DNA of 64,000 bases. Origin: Cupriavidus taiwanensis LMG 19424. Lineage in GTDB: Bacteria; Pseudomonadota; Gammaproteobacteria; Burkholderiales; Burkholderiaceae. Below the pieces are notes generated by a model that searched no databases, had not been told where the DNA came from, and saw only the letters and a list, made by a program, of their open reading frames with translations. The DNA lies in contig NC_010528.1 of the NCBI RefSeq assembly GCF_000069785.1, forward strand, positions 124,001 through 188,000, written 5' to 3'. Positions within the stretch are counted from its first letter, which is position 1, and each line of letters begins with the position of its first letter. Shown piece after piece: positions 35,063 to 43,809 of the stretch. A program made the translations under genes and the position numbers.

Positions 35063-37141
35063 ATGAGCCTGAACCGCATGAGCCCGTCGGAGCAGCGGGC
35101 TGCGTACAAGCTGATCTTCGCCGGCTGCGAGGCCGAGCCCGACCGCTTCACCAGCGACCTGCCGGTCAGCTCCGAAGTCTGGCTGCTGTATGCGTCCGGC
35201 GAATCGTTCGAGGTGCCGCGCGGCTTGCTGCTGACCCCGCACCATGGCGCCGGCATTGCCGCGCTGCGCGCCGCGGTGCTGCGGCGGCTGCCGGCGCTGG
35301 CGGGGCCGGCAGCGGACCAAGCCGGCCCGCGCTTTCTTGCCGCCAATGAATCGCACCTGCTGGCGCAGATCGATTTCTTCGACATGCTGCGCCTGCTGCC
35401 GCTCACCGCCTGGTGGCATCGCGAGGTGCGCATGCCGATGGCCGGCATGCCATGGACGCCCGCGGCGCGCAGGGCGCTGGCGCTGAGCCTGACCGGCGAT
35501 GCGCTGGTGCGCTGGCTCGGGGAGTCGGTGCTGGCCCATGTCGGCAGCGAGGCGGCGCTGGCGCGCTTCAAGGACATCGGCTACACCGCGGCGCGCACCC
35601 GCTTCGGCGGCCTCGCCGCGCCGGCCGGGCAGGCCCTGGGGCGGCTGGTCAATGTGGCCGCGCAGTACGTCGCGCTGACGCTGCTGGGCCTGCACGACGA
35701 CAGCTTCCCGCCCGGTGGGCTGATGCGGCGTGTCGCGCAGGAGAGCCGCAAGGTGCTGGAGACGCTGTGGGACTGCGTTCGGGACGATCATGCGGAGGCC
35801 GCCGCGCCGGTAGCGGGAACGACTGCGGGAATGACTGCCGGCGACGTCGCTGCTGCCGCCGCCATTTCGCCGCTATGGCGCATCTCGGTCAACCGGCCGG
35901 CCGAGCACGCCGTGTTCGCCTCGCGCAAGACCGTCAAGGCCGATGCGGCCATCCGCGTGTTCGATACCGGCGGGCAGGGCGTGCGCTGGGCAGTGATCGA
36001 TTCCGGCGTCGACGCGCGCCATCCGGCCTTCTTCGATCCGCTCAAGCTGGACGGGCCGCTGCCGGTGCGCGACGGGCTGATCGCACCGCGCCTGTCGCGC
36101 GTGGTCAGGACGCTGGACTTCACGCGCCTGTCGGCCATCACCAGCGGCCGCCTGCCGCCCATGCCCAAGGGCAAGCGCGGCCCCGGCGAGGCCGAGCTGC
36201 GGCAGCGGGTCGCCGCGATTGCCGACGACCTGTCGCATGGCCGCATCATCGACTGGTCCGTGATCGAGCCGCTGCTCGACATCAGCCATGACGATCCGGC
36301 GCAATACGTGCCCCCTGGCGGCAGCCACGGCACGCATGTGGCGGGCATCATTGGTGCCGGCTGGCCGTCGTCGGTGTACCTGGCGCGGCCTGATCCCATG
36401 CCGTTGCCGTCCGAGCTGGCGGAATCCGGCGATGTCAGCGGCATCTGCCCGCGCATCGAGCTGCTCGACCTGCGCATTTTCGATGCGCAGGGCCGGGGCG
36501 ACGAGTTCGGCATCCTGGGCGCGCTGCAGTACGTGCGCTGGCTTAACCAGAGCCGCGACCGGCAGTCGGTGCATGGCATCAACCTGAGCGTGGCGCTGCG
36601 CCACGACGTGCGCAGCTATGCCTGCGGCAGCACGCCGGTATGCGTCGAGTGCGACCGCCTGGTGGCCAGCGGCGTGATCGTGGTGGCGGCAGCCGGCAAC
36701 TATGGCTACGACGAGGCCTTCGCGGCCGAACACATGGGCGCGGGGTTCCGCGGACAGACCATCACCGATCCCGGCAATGCGCGCGCCGTGATCACGGTGG
36801 GCGCGACCCATCGCACCGATCCCTACCGCTTCGGCATCTCCTACTTTTCCAGCCACGGTCCCACCGGCGATGGCCGCATCAAGCCCGACCTGGTCGCGCC
36901 GGGGGAGAAGATCACCTCGACCGTGCCCGGCGGCACGCTGGCGTCGATGGACGGCACCAGCATGGCGGCACCGCATGTGTCCGGGGTCGCGGCGCTGCTG
37001 CTGTCGCGCAACAATGAACTGATGGGCCAGCCCGAGACCGTCAAGACCATCCTGTGCGCCGCGGCCACTGACCTTGGGCGCGAGCGCGCCTTCCAGGGGG
37101 CGGGGCTGGTCGATGCGCTGCGCGCGCTGCAACGCGTGTAG
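35063..37141 (+). CDS. S8 (subtilisin-like) serine peptidase with N-terminal extra domain
   Basis: 692 residues. The catalytic triad is complete: Asp313 in WAVIDSGVDARHPAF, His422 in GSHGTHVAGIIGAG, Ser633 in DGTSMAAPHVSGVAALLLS; the oxyanion Asn lies in VAAAGNYGYDEAF. The first ~290 residues (MSLNRMSPSEQRAAYKLIFA onward) have no signal peptide and resemble no pro-domain I know; they include a Leu/Arg-rich helical stretch. A ~100-residue insertion separates the Asp and His motifs. The protein is therefore probably cytoplasmic, or exported by a non-Sec route, which is unusual for a subtilase. It follows the M48 protease gene and ends at a strong bidirectional terminator. Target unknown. Confidence 0.82.
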   Translation: MSLNRMSPSEQRAAYKLIFAGCEAEPDRFTSDLPVSSEVWLLYASGESFEVPRGLLLTPHHGAGIAALRAAVLRRLPALAGPAADQAGPRFLAANESHLLAQIDFFDMLRLLPLTAWWHREVRMPMAGMPWTPAARRALALSLTGDALVRWLGESVLAHVGSEAALARFKDIGYTAARTRFGGLAAPAGQALGRLVNVAAQYVALTLLGLHDDSFPPGGLMRRVAQESRKVLETLWDCVRDDHAEAAAPVAGTTAGMTAGDVAAAAAISPLWRISVNRPAEHAVFASRKTVKADAAIRVFDTGGQGVRWAVIDSGVDARHPAFFDPLKLDGPLPVRDGLIAPRLSRVVRTLDFTRLSAITSGRLPPMPKGKRGPGEAELRQRVAAIADDLSHGRIIDWSVIEPLLDISHDDPAQYVPPGGSHGTHVAGIIGAGWPSSVYLARPDPMPLPSELAESGDVSGICPRIELLDLRIFDAQGRGDEFGILGALQYVRWLNQSRDRQSVHGINLSVALRHDVRSYACGSTPVCVECDRLVASGVIVVAAAGNYGYDEAFAAEHMGAGFRGQTITDPGNARAVITVGATHRTDPYRFGISYFSSHGPTGDGRIKPDLVAPGEKITSTVPGGTLASMDGTSMAAPHVSGVAALLLSRNNELMGQPETVKTILCAAATDLGRERAFQGAGLVDALRALQRV

Positions 37142-37162
37142 GGCGCGGCCGCAAGGTGCAAC

Positions 37163-37189
37163 AAAAAAGCCGGCAGTGCCGGCTTTTTT
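37163..37189. terminator. Bidirectional terminator between the S8 peptidase and argC
   Basis: GCCGGCA / TGCCGGC stem flanked by AAAAAA and TTTTTT, so it works for both convergent genes. Confidence 0.92.
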
Positions 37190-37210
37190 GATGTGCGGGA
37201 ACGGCAGGCC

Positions 37211-38158
37211 TCAGGCGCGCAGTCCGCTGGCCTCGTCGGCGCCCACATGCACGTTCATGCATTGCACCGCCGCGCCGGCCGCACCCTTGCCCAGGTTGTC
37301 CAGGCGCGCCACCAGGTTCAGGCGCTCGGCATTGCCGAACACGAACAGGTCGACCCGGTTGGTGTCGTTGTTGGCCTGCACGTCGAAGAAACCGCGGTCG
37401 AGGTTGTCGTCGCCGTTGTACGGCATCACGCGCACGAACTGCTCGCCTTCATAGTGCTGCCGATAGATCTCGACGATCTGCTCGGGGCTGACCTTGCGCG
37501 CCAGCCGCTCGGCGAACACCGGCACCGTCACCGCCAGGCCCTTCAGGAAGTTGCCGACGATGGGGTTGAAGATCGGCGCCTGCGCCAGGCCGGCCTGCAC
37601 GCGCATTTCCGGCAGGTGCTTGTGCTCCAGGCCCAGCGCGTAAGGACGCGGGCTGTTCAGCTTCGGGTTACCGCCGGCTTCGAACTCGGCGATCATCGAC
37701 TTGCCGCCGCCGCTGTAGCCGGTCAGCGAAAACGCCGACAGCGGGTAGTCGGCCGGCAGCACGCCGGCATCCACCAGCGGGCGCACCGCCAGCACGAAGG
37801 CACTGGCGTGGCAGCCCGGCACCGCGATGCGCTTGCTGGCGCGGATCTTGTCGCGCTGGCCGCGCACAAGTTCGGGCAGGCCATAGGCCCAGTTGTCGGC
37901 GGTGCGGAACGCCGTGCTGGCGTCGATCACGCAGGTGTCCGGGTTGGTCACCAGCGACACCGCCTCGCGCGAGGCCACGTCGGGCAGGCACAGGAAGGCG
38001 ACGTCGGCGGCATTCAGGAAGCGTGCTCGTTCGGCCGGGTCCTTGCGCTTGTCTTCGGCAATGCGCAGCAGTTCCACGTCGGAACGACCGGAAAGATAGT
38101 CAAGCAGCCGGAGACCGGTGGTGCCTTCCTGACCATCGACGAACACTTTGAAAACCAT
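37211..38158 (-). CDS. argC: N-acetyl-gamma-glutamyl-phosphate reductase (short, type 2 ArgC)
   Basis: 315 residues, the length of the type 2 enzyme. Reduces N-acetylglutamyl phosphate in arginine synthesis. [20 protein letters not shown] is the nucleotide-binding start. [18 protein letters not shown] and [19 protein letters not shown] follow, and the catalytic cysteine is in [35 protein letters not shown] and [12 protein letters not shown] are further family marks. It is monocistronic between the terminator at 37163 and the divergent mqsRA operon. argB is 12 kb away at 23949. Confidence 0.94.
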   Translation of the reverse strand: MVFKVFVDGQEGTTGLRLLDYLSGRSDVELLRIAEDKRKDPAERARFLNAADVAFLCLPDVASREAVSLVTNPDTCVIDASTAFRTADNWAYGLPELVRGQRDKIRASKRIAVPGCHASAFVLAVRPLVDAGVLPADYPLSAFSLTGYSGGGKSMIAEFEAGGNPKLNSPRPYALGLEHKHLPEMRVQAGLAQAPIFNPIVGNFLKGLAVTVPVFAERLARKVSPEQIVEIYRQHYEGEQFVRVMPYNGDDNLDRGFFDVQANNDTNRVDLFVFGNAERLNLVARLDNLGKGAAGAAVQCMNVHVGADEASGLRA

Positions 38159-38308
38159 GGCTGACTCGCTCTTTGAAATGCGGGAATGCGAAACCTCTCC
38201 TGCCGGGCGCAGGGGCGAACCCGCATTGTAGCGGGGATGGGGGCCTGTCGCAGGGGTTTGTACCGATTGGAGTCCTGCGCGTTGGCACAGTTCGCGGCTT
38301 GCGGGATT

Positions 38309-38323
38309 TAACCTACTAGGTTA
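38309..38323. promoter_or_regulatory. MqsA operator
   Basis: TAACCT-ACT-AGGTTA, the palindrome MqsA recognises in E. coli (TAACCT-N3-AGGTTA). Its end lies only 6 bases before the mqsR ATG, so it overlaps the place where a ribosome site would be. A possible -35 TTGGCA is at 38282-38287. E. coli has two such palindromes; only one is seen here. Confidence 0.85.
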
Positions 38324-38329
38324 GTTTAC

Positions 38330-38626
38330 ATGGAGAAGGGAACGGCGCATTACAAACTGCGGCATGTGAAGGCCCTGTTGCTGGCGGGCAAGATGGATAT
38401 GACGTTTGCGGCGTATTCCCACGCCGCGATGATGGGCCTGCGCTGGACCGGGGTACGTGACATACTTGCCCGCCTTGAGCCGGCGGATTTCTACAAGAGC
38501 ATGACAACGTACGAAGACCATCGGATCTGGCAGGACGTCTACCGGCCCGTCACGCCGCATGGCGCCTTGTATGTGAAGCTCACCGTTGCCAACGAGGTGT
38601 TGGTCGTTTCCTTCAAGACAAGGTAA
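38330..38626 (+). CDS. mqsR: Type II toxin MqsR
   Basis: 98 residues, the same length as E. coli MqsR. mRNA interferase that cleaves at GCU sites and is linked with stress and persistence. DFYKSMTTYEDHRIWQDVYR is nearly identical to the E. coli protein, as are the start MEKGTAHYKLRHVKALLLAG and the end VLVVSFKTR. The toxin gene comes first and the antitoxin second, which is the known order for this pair. Base composition is a little less GC-rich than neighbouring genes, in keeping with mobile toxin-antitoxin modules. No clear Shine-Dalgarno is present apart from the operator's own AGG. Confidence 0.93.
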   Translation: MEKGTAHYKLRHVKALLLAGKMDMTFAAYSHAAMMGLRWTGVRDILARLEPADFYKSMTTYEDHRIWQDVYRPVTPHGALYVKLTVANEVLVVSFKTR

Positions 38627-38658
38627 CAGCGACTAGACGAACAGCCGGAGAAGGCAAG

Positions 38659-39057
38659 ATGAAGTGTCCCGAGTGCGGTGGCGCGGAGCTGGTGGGGGGG
38701 ATGCGCGACATGCCCTATACGTACCGCGGGGAAACCACGGTGATCCCGAATGTGTCCGGGCAATGGTGCCCCAAGTGCGGCGAGGGCGTGCTGCCCCGTG
38801 ACAGCGATTGGGTGAGCGAGGCGATGCTTGCCTTCAACAGGCAAGTCAATGCTGCCCTCGTCGATCCGGCCTATATCACCCAAGTCCGCAGGAAGCTGCG
38901 CCTGGACCAGCGCGAGGCCGCTGAAATCTTCGGCGGTGGCGTCAATGCGTTCTCACGGTACGAAACGGGGCGCACCAAGCCGCCACTCGCATTGGTAAAG
39001 CTGCTACGGCTGCTGGACCGCCACCCGGAACTGCTGGACGAGATCCGGGCGGCCTGA
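38659..39057 (+). CDS. mqsA: Type II antitoxin MqsA
   Basis: 132 residues. N-terminal zinc domain with two CxxC pairs (MKCPECGGAE and WCPKCGEG), which binds and neutralises MqsR. C-terminal helix-turn-helix REAAEIFGGGVNAFSRYETG includes the Asn and Arg that read the operator in E. coli MqsA. The end LLDRHPELLDEIRAA is also conserved. It lies 32 bases after mqsR, with GGAGAAGGCAAG upstream. It should repress the operon at the TAACCT-N3-AGGTTA site. Convergent with the exonuclease III gene; only 8 bases separate the stops. Confidence 0.94.
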   Translation: MKCPECGGAELVGGMRDMPYTYRGETTVIPNVSGQWCPKCGEGVLPRDSDWVSEAMLAFNRQVNAALVDPAYITQVRRKLRLDQREAAEIFGGGVNAFSRYETGRTKPPLALVKLLRLLDRHPELLDEIRAA

Positions 39058-39065
39058 GCCCGCTG

Positions 39066-39842
39066 TCACAGCGGAAAGTTATAATCGATCGACAACGGCG
39101 CGTGGTCGCTGAATTTCTCGTCTTTGTAGATCGAGCACAACTGCGCGGTGTCGGCGATCTTCGGCGTGGCGAGGTGGTAGTCGATCCGCCATCCCACGTT
39201 TTTCGCATAGGCCTGGCCGCGGTTGCTCCACCAGGTGTACTGGTCCGGCCGCGGGTCCAGCTTGCGGAACACGTCGACATAGCCGTGCACGTCGAACAGC
39301 TCGCCGATCCAGGCGCGCTCTTCCGGCAGGAAGCCTGAGTTCTTCAGGTTGCCCTTCCAGTTCTTGATATCGATTTCCTTATGGGCGATGTTGACGTCGC
39401 CGCACAGCACGATCTCGCGCCCGCTGGCCTTGAGCTGCAGCAGGTGCGGCAGGAACGCTTCCAGAAAGCGGAACTTGGCGAGCTGGCGTTCCTCGCCGCT
39501 CGACCCGGACGGCACGTACACCGAAATCACCGCCAGGTGCGGGTACTGCACTTCCACATAGCGGCCCTCGTTGTCGAATTCGGCATTGCCGAAGCCTGTG
39601 ATGACGCGCTCGGGCTTGTGGCGCGTGTAAAGGCCCACGCCGCTATAGCCCTTCTTCTCGGCGTAATGGAAAAAGCCGTGGTAGCCGTGTGGCGCCAGGA
39701 ACGCTTCCGTCATGTCGGCGGCCTGCGCCTTCAGTTCCTGCACACAGACCATGTCTGCGTCCTGCTTGCCCATCCAGTCGAAAAAGCCCTTCTTCGAAGC
39801 GGAGCGGATGCCGTTGAGGTTGGCGCTGATAATCCGTAACAT
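39066..39842 (-). CDS. xthA: Exodeoxyribonuclease III
   Basis: 258 residues from ATG 39842 (MLRIISANLNGIRSASKKGF). AP endonuclease/3'-exonuclease for base-excision repair. The metal-binding Asn (SANLNG), Glu (CVQELKAQ), the GDVNIAHKEIDI motif, PDQYTWWSNR and the final catalytic SDHAPLSIDY are all present. The reading frame stays open far upstream through pyrE and the patatin gene on the opposite strand, but that part has no family similarity. Divergent from pyrE with only 27 bases between start codons. The lengths and motifs fit ExoIII rather than the Nape/APE1 form. Confidence 0.95.
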   Translation of the reverse strand: MLRIISANLNGIRSASKKGFFDWMGKQDADMVCVQELKAQAADMTEAFLAPHGYHGFFHYAEKKGYSGVGLYTRHKPERVITGFGNAEFDNEGRYVEVQYPHLAVISVYVPSGSSGEERQLAKFRFLEAFLPHLLQLKASGREIVLCGDVNIAHKEIDIKNWKGNLKNSGFLPEERAWIGELFDVHGYVDVFRKLDPRPDQYTWWSNRGQAYAKNVGWRIDYHLATPKIADTAQLCSIYKDEKFSDHAPLSIDYNFPL

Positions 39843-39869
39843 TCGGGGAAATTTTGAATTCAGAGAGAA

Positions 39870-40565
39870 ATGATGACGCAGCAGACTCCGGCCCCGGGTA
39901 CCGCGGGTAATGACCTCAGCCAGACCTTTATCCGCTTTGCGCTCGACGCTGGCGTGCTGTCGTTCGGCGAGTTCGTCACCAAGGCCGGCCGCAAGTCGCC
40001 TTACTTCTTCAATGCCGGCCTGTTCAACCAGGGCGGGATGCTGGGCCAGGTGGCGCAATTCTATGCGAAAACCCTGCTGGCCTCGGGCGTGCAGTTCGAC
40101 GTGCTGTTCGGGCCGGCGTACAAGGGCATCACGCTGGCTTCGGCCACGGCGGTGGCGCTGGCGGGCATGGGACGTGATGTCGGCTTCGCGTACAACCGCA
40201 AGGAAGCCAAGGACCACGGCGAAGGCGGCACGCTGGTCGGAGCCAAGCTGCAGGGCAAGGTGGTGATCGTCGACGACGTGATCTCCGCCGGCACCTCGGT
40301 GCGCGAATCGGTGAACCTGATCCGCGCCGCCGGCGCCGAGCCCGCCGCGGTGCTGATCGCGCTGGACCGCATGGAGAAGAGCGGCACCGCCGAGCAGGTC
40401 GGCACTCATTCGGCGGTGCAGGACGTGCAGCGCGAATTCGGTATCCCGGTGATCGCCATCGCCAGCCTGAAGGACCTGCTGGCCTATCTCGATGCCTCGC
40501 AGGATCCGGCGCTGGGCGCTTCGCGCGAGGCCGTGGCTGCCTATCGTCAGCGCTACGGCGTCTGA
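39870..40565 (+). CDS. pyrE: Orotate phosphoribosyltransferase
   Basis: 231 residues. Joins orotate and PRPP to make OMP in pyrimidine synthesis. [20 protein letters not shown] is the N-terminal signature, [20 protein letters not shown] the core, [17 protein letters not shown] the flexible catalytic loop, and [17 protein letters not shown] the PRPP-binding motif. Start ATG 39870 (a second ATG follows at 39873) with AGAGAGA upstream. The promoter must lie within the 27-base gap or inside xthA. Downstream, a 9-base stem GGGCGCTGG / CCAGCGCCC without a T run may help termination. Confidence 0.96.
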   Translation: MMTQQTPAPGTAGNDLSQTFIRFALDAGVLSFGEFVTKAGRKSPYFFNAGLFNQGGMLGQVAQFYAKTLLASGVQFDVLFGPAYKGITLASATAVALAGMGRDVGFAYNRKEAKDHGEGGTLVGAKLQGKVVIVDDVISAGTSVRESVNLIRAAGAEPAAVLIALDRMEKSGTAEQVGTHSAVQDVQREFGIPVIAIASLKDLLAYLDASQDPALGASREAVAAYRQRYGV

Positions 40566-40581
40566 AACCGTTGAAGAGGGC

Positions 40582-40602
40582 GGGCGCTGGCAGCCAGCGC
40601 CC
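40582..40602. other. Stem-loop after pyrE
   Basis: Perfect 9-base stem GGGCGCTGG / CCAGCGCCC with loop CAG, 16 bases after the pyrE stop. There is no T tract, so its role as a terminator or mRNA 3' end is uncertain. Confidence 0.5.
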
Positions 40603-40655
40603 GAGGCGTGGCCGGTAGGCACACGGCTGACTTTCAGACTGGGAGGGAGCGCGGC

Positions 40656-41963
40656 GTGGCGGCAAAGGAGCGGCAGGAACGGGCAGTGCGGCAGGCGGCA
40701 ACGCCGTCCCCGACGGCGGAGTCCGCCGGCAACGGCGAGTCGCTGGCCGAGCGCGGCGCCCAGGTGCGGCCGCGCAAGCCGGTGCGCAAGGCGGCCAAGG
40801 CCCCCGACCGGCCCGCGCACGAGGCGTATGCCGTGCGCGCACTGGTGCTGCAGGGCGGCGGCGCGCTGGGCGCCTACCAGGCCGGCGTGTACCAGGGGCT
40901 GGCCGACGGCGGCATCTTCCCCAACTGGGTCGCCGGCATTTCGATCGGTGCGTTGAACGCGGCCATCATCGCCGGCAATCCGCCGCGTCGCAGGGTGGAG
41001 CAGCTGCGGGCGTTCTGGGAACACATCTGCGCGCAGCCGTGGCTGCCCAGCCTGTCCTACACCTGGTTTGCCGATGAAGCGGCAAGCTGGCCCGAGCCGA
41101 TGCGGATCTGGTTCGACGGACTGCATGCGGCGCGCGCCATGCTGGAGGGCCAGCGCGGCTTCTTCCAGCCGCGCAGCTGGGCGGCGCTGATGTCGCGCTA
41201 CTCGGACCCGACCCATGCCAGCTTCTACGACACCAAGCCGCTGAAGGCCACGCTGGAGCGCTTTGCCGACTTCGACCTGATCAACCATCGTCCCGACCTG
41301 ATGCGGGTCTCGGTGGGCGCGGTCAATGTGCGCACCGGCAACTTTGCCTACTTCGACAATACCCGCGACAAGCTCTGCGCCGAGCATTTCATGGCATCGG
41401 GCGCGCTGCCCCCGGGCTTTCCGGCGGTGGAGATCGATGGCGAATACTACTGGGACGGCGGGCTGGTCTCGAACACGCCGCTGGCCGAGGTGCTGACCGC
41501 GCAGCCGCGGCGCGACGCGCTGATCTTCCAGGTCGACCTGTGGAGCGCGCGCGGCAAGCTGCCGCACGACCTGATCGACGTGGCCGAGCGCCAGAAGGAC
41601 ATCCAGTATTCCAGCCGCACCCGGGCCATCACCGACTACATGCGCGAGCAGCAGAACCTGCGCCGCATGCTCAACGAGGTAATGGCGCTGGTGCCGCAGT
41701 CGAAGCGCGACAACGACTGGTACCGCCGCGCGGCAGAGCAGTCGTGCGATGCGCGCCGCAACGTGATCCAGCTGATCTACCGCGACAAGTCGTTCGAGAA
41801 CCTGGCCAAGGACTACCAGTTCGGCCCGCTGACCATGCACGAGCACTGGACCAGCGGGCTGGAGGATATCCGCCAGACGCTGCGCCATCCGCAATGGCTG
41901 GCCATGCCCAGCCGCGAGCAGCCCTTCGTCACGCACGACGTGCATCGCGGCAACGGCGGCTGA
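40656..41963 (+). CDS. Patatin-like phospholipase
   Basis: 435 residues from GTG 40656; GGGAGGGAG stands just upstream. A disordered basic N-terminus (to about residue 50) leads into VLQGGGALGAYQAGVYQGLA (oxyanion loop), the nucleophile motif GISIGALNAAIIAGNPPRRR (GxSxG) and the Asp of the dyad in YYWDGGLVSNTPLAEVL. The C-terminal half, with DVAERQKDIQYSSRTRAITD, matches the DUF3734 extension found with bacterial patatins. Likely a membrane-associated lipid acyl hydrolase. In Burkholderiales such proteins are sometimes linked to polyhydroxyalkanoate or phospholipid turnover, but nothing here shows that. Start GTG 40608 is also in frame. Confidence 0.85.
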   Translation: MAAKERQERAVRQAATPSPTAESAGNGESLAERGAQVRPRKPVRKAAKAPDRPAHEAYAVRALVLQGGGALGAYQAGVYQGLADGGIFPNWVAGISIGALNAAIIAGNPPRRRVEQLRAFWEHICAQPWLPSLSYTWFADEAASWPEPMRIWFDGLHAARAMLEGQRGFFQPRSWAALMSRYSDPTHASFYDTKPLKATLERFADFDLINHRPDLMRVSVGAVNVRTGNFAYFDNTRDKLCAEHFMASGALPPGFPAVEIDGEYYWDGGLVSNTPLAEVLTAQPRRDALIFQVDLWSARGKLPHDLIDVAERQKDIQYSSRTRAITDYMREQQNLRRMLNEVMALVPQSKRDNDWYRRAAEQSCDARRNVIQLIYRDKSFENLAKDYQFGPLTMHEHWTSGLEDIRQTLRHPQWLAMPSREQPFVTHDVHRGNGG

Positions 41964-41984
41964 GCGCCGCCGGCGCGCGCTGGC

Positions 41985-42794
41985 TCAGTCGACCTTGATC
42001 CCGGCCAGTTCCGGACGCGCCGGCGGATAAGCCGGCTTCAGGTCCGCGAAGACCTTGGTCATGATCTCGGCCACCATCAGGTTGCGGTGGGTCTTGGAAT
42101 CGGCCGGCACCACGTACCAGGGGCACTCGGGCGTGCTGGTGGCCGTGATGGCGGCCTCGTAGGCGTCCATGTAGGCCTTCCAGTGCTTGCGCTCTGCAAG
42201 GTCCTGGGTGTCGAATTTCCAGTGTTTTTCCGGGTCGGCCAGGCGCGCCTCGAGCCGCGACTTTTGTTCGTCGCGCGAAATATGCAGGAAGCACTTGATG
42301 ATGGTGGTGCCGGTCTCGGTCAGCATCGACTCGAATTCGCGGATCTGGCGGTAGCGCCGTTCGCATTCGGCGGCGTCGATCCAGTCGTGCACGCGCGTGA
42401 TCAGCACATCTTCGTAGTGGCTGCGGTTGAACACCACGATCTCGCCCGACTTCGGCACCTGCAGGTGGATGCGCCACAGGAAATCCCGCGCCAGCTCCTC
42501 GGGCGACGGCGCCTTGAAGCCCACCACGCGGATGCCCAGCGGATCGAAGCTGCGGAACACGCCGCGCACGGTGCCGTCCTTGCCGCTGGTGTCCATGCCC
42601 TGCAGCACCACCAGCAGCTTGCGGCGGTGCTCGGCATAGAAGATGTCCTGCTGCGCGTCGAGCGCGTTGCTCAGCTCGATGATGCGGGCCAGGTCTTCCT
42701 CTTTCTTGCCGCATGACAGCGGCTTGCTGCCCGGGTCGAAGTCGGCAAGGCGGAATCGCTTGCCCGAGGTGATGCGGAAATCGTCCAGCGGCAT
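41985..42794 (-). CDS. Polyphosphate kinase 2 (PPK2) family protein
   Basis: 269 residues, one PPK2 domain. Walker A GMDTSGKDGTVRGVF, the lid/Walker B VVFNRSHYEDVLITRVHDWI and the helical KCFLHISRDEQKSRLEARL are typical. Single-domain enzymes of this kind use polyphosphate to phosphorylate nucleotides; the length and sequence look like class III members that can convert AMP to ADP and ATP, but class assignment by eye is tentative. The gene is convergent with the patatin gene and follows dapF on the same strand after a terminator-like stem. Cytoplasmic. Confidence 0.85.
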   Translation of the reverse strand: MPLDDFRITSGKRFRLADFDPGSKPLSCGKKEEDLARIIELSNALDAQQDIFYAEHRRKLLVVLQGMDTSGKDGTVRGVFRSFDPLGIRVVGFKAPSPEELARDFLWRIHLQVPKSGEIVVFNRSHYEDVLITRVHDWIDAAECERRYRQIREFESMLTETGTTIIKCFLHISRDEQKSRLEARLADPEKHWKFDTQDLAERKHWKAYMDAYEAAITATSTPECPWYVVPADSKTHRNLMVAEIMTKVFADLKPAYPPARPELAGIKVD

Positions 42795-42862
42795 AGGCGC
42801 TCCATTCGCGATGATCTGCGGGATCAGGGAATCGGGCGCCCCGGGGACTGCGCTGCAGGGGA

Positions 42863-42886
42863 GGGAACAAGGGGCGCGCAGCCCCT
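42863..42886 (-). terminator. Weak terminator after dapF
   Basis: On the minus strand AGGGGC / GCCCCT stem with a 5-base loop (42870-42886), followed by TTGTTCCC. Lies just downstream of the dapF stop. Confidence 0.5.
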
Positions 42887-42890
42887 ATGG

Positions 42891-43757
42891 TCAGGCCGGC
42901 AGGGCCGCCAGGTCAATGCTGCCTTCGAACACGGTGGTGGCCGGGCCGGTCATGCGCACCGGTTCGGCGCCGCCGTCCCAGGCAATGGTCAGCTCGCCGC
43001 CATGGGTGTGGACCCGCACCGGCGAATCCAGCAGGCCGCGCCGGATGCCGGCGACCACGGCCGCGCAGGCACCGGTGCCGCAGGCCAAAGTCTCGCCGGC
43101 GCCGCGCTCGTAGACGCGCAGCCGGATGGCGTGGCGGTCAACCACCTGCATGAAGCCGGCATTGACGCGGTTCGGGAAGGCCGGATGGTGTTCGATCACC
43201 GGGCCGTCCTGCAGCACGGGGAAGTTCTCGACGTCGTCCACCACCTGCACCGCATGCGGGTTGCCCATCGACACCGCCGAGATCCATTCGGTGCGGCCGT
43301 TGACTTCGAGGCCGTACAGCGCGTCCGCGCCCTCGGCATGCGTGGGCAGGCCCTGCGCACGGAACGGCACGCGCGCCGGTTCCAGCTCGGGCGCGCCCAT
43401 GTCGACCGTGACCTGGCCATCGTCCTGTAGCGTCAGCGTGATCACGCCGTTCATCACCTCGACGCGCACCGAACGCTTGTCGGTCATGCCCTGCTCGGTG
43501 ACGAAGCGCACGAAGCAGCGCGCGCCATTGCCGCAGTGCTCGACCTCGCTGCCGTCGGCATTGACGATGCGGTAGCGGAAATCGACATCCGGGCGCGTCG
43601 GTTTCTCGACGATCAGGATCTGGTCCGCGCCCACGCCGAAATGCCGGCTGGCCAGCGCGCGCCACTGGGCCGGAGTCAGGTCGATCTGCTGGTGGATGCC
43701 GTCGAGCACGACAAAGTCGTTGCCCGCGCCATGCATCTTGGTGAACTTGAGTTTCAT
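42891..43757 (-). CDS. dapF: Diaminopimelate epimerase
   Basis: 288 residues. Interconverts LL- and meso-diaminopimelate for lysine and peptidoglycan. [18 protein letters not shown] is the N-terminal signature. The two active-site cysteines are in [14 protein letters not shown] and [35 protein letters not shown] lies between. It follows two lipid A acyltransferase genes on the same strand (52-base gap), so the three may form one envelope-related transcript. Family length is about 275; this one is complete. Confidence 0.96.
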   Translation of the reverse strand: MKLKFTKMHGAGNDFVVLDGIHQQIDLTPAQWRALASRHFGVGADQILIVEKPTRPDVDFRYRIVNADGSEVEHCGNGARCFVRFVTEQGMTDKRSVRVEVMNGVITLTLQDDGQVTVDMGAPELEPARVPFRAQGLPTHAEGADALYGLEVNGRTEWISAVSMGNPHAVQVVDDVENFPVLQDGPVIEHHPAFPNRVNAGFMQVVDRHAIRLRVYERGAGETLACGTGACAAVVAGIRRGLLDSPVRVHTHGGELTIAWDGGAEPVRMTGPATTVFEGSIDLAALPA

Positions 43758-43809
43758 GGTGGCGATTGTAGCGGCGCGGCGCCGGCTGTGCCGGCGCGCT
43801 CAGTAGCGC

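Noticed and set aside
39843..41945. Long upstream extension of the exonuclease III frame
   Set aside because: The conserved protein starts at ATG 39842; the extension is antisense to pyrE and the patatin gene and has no similarity to the family.
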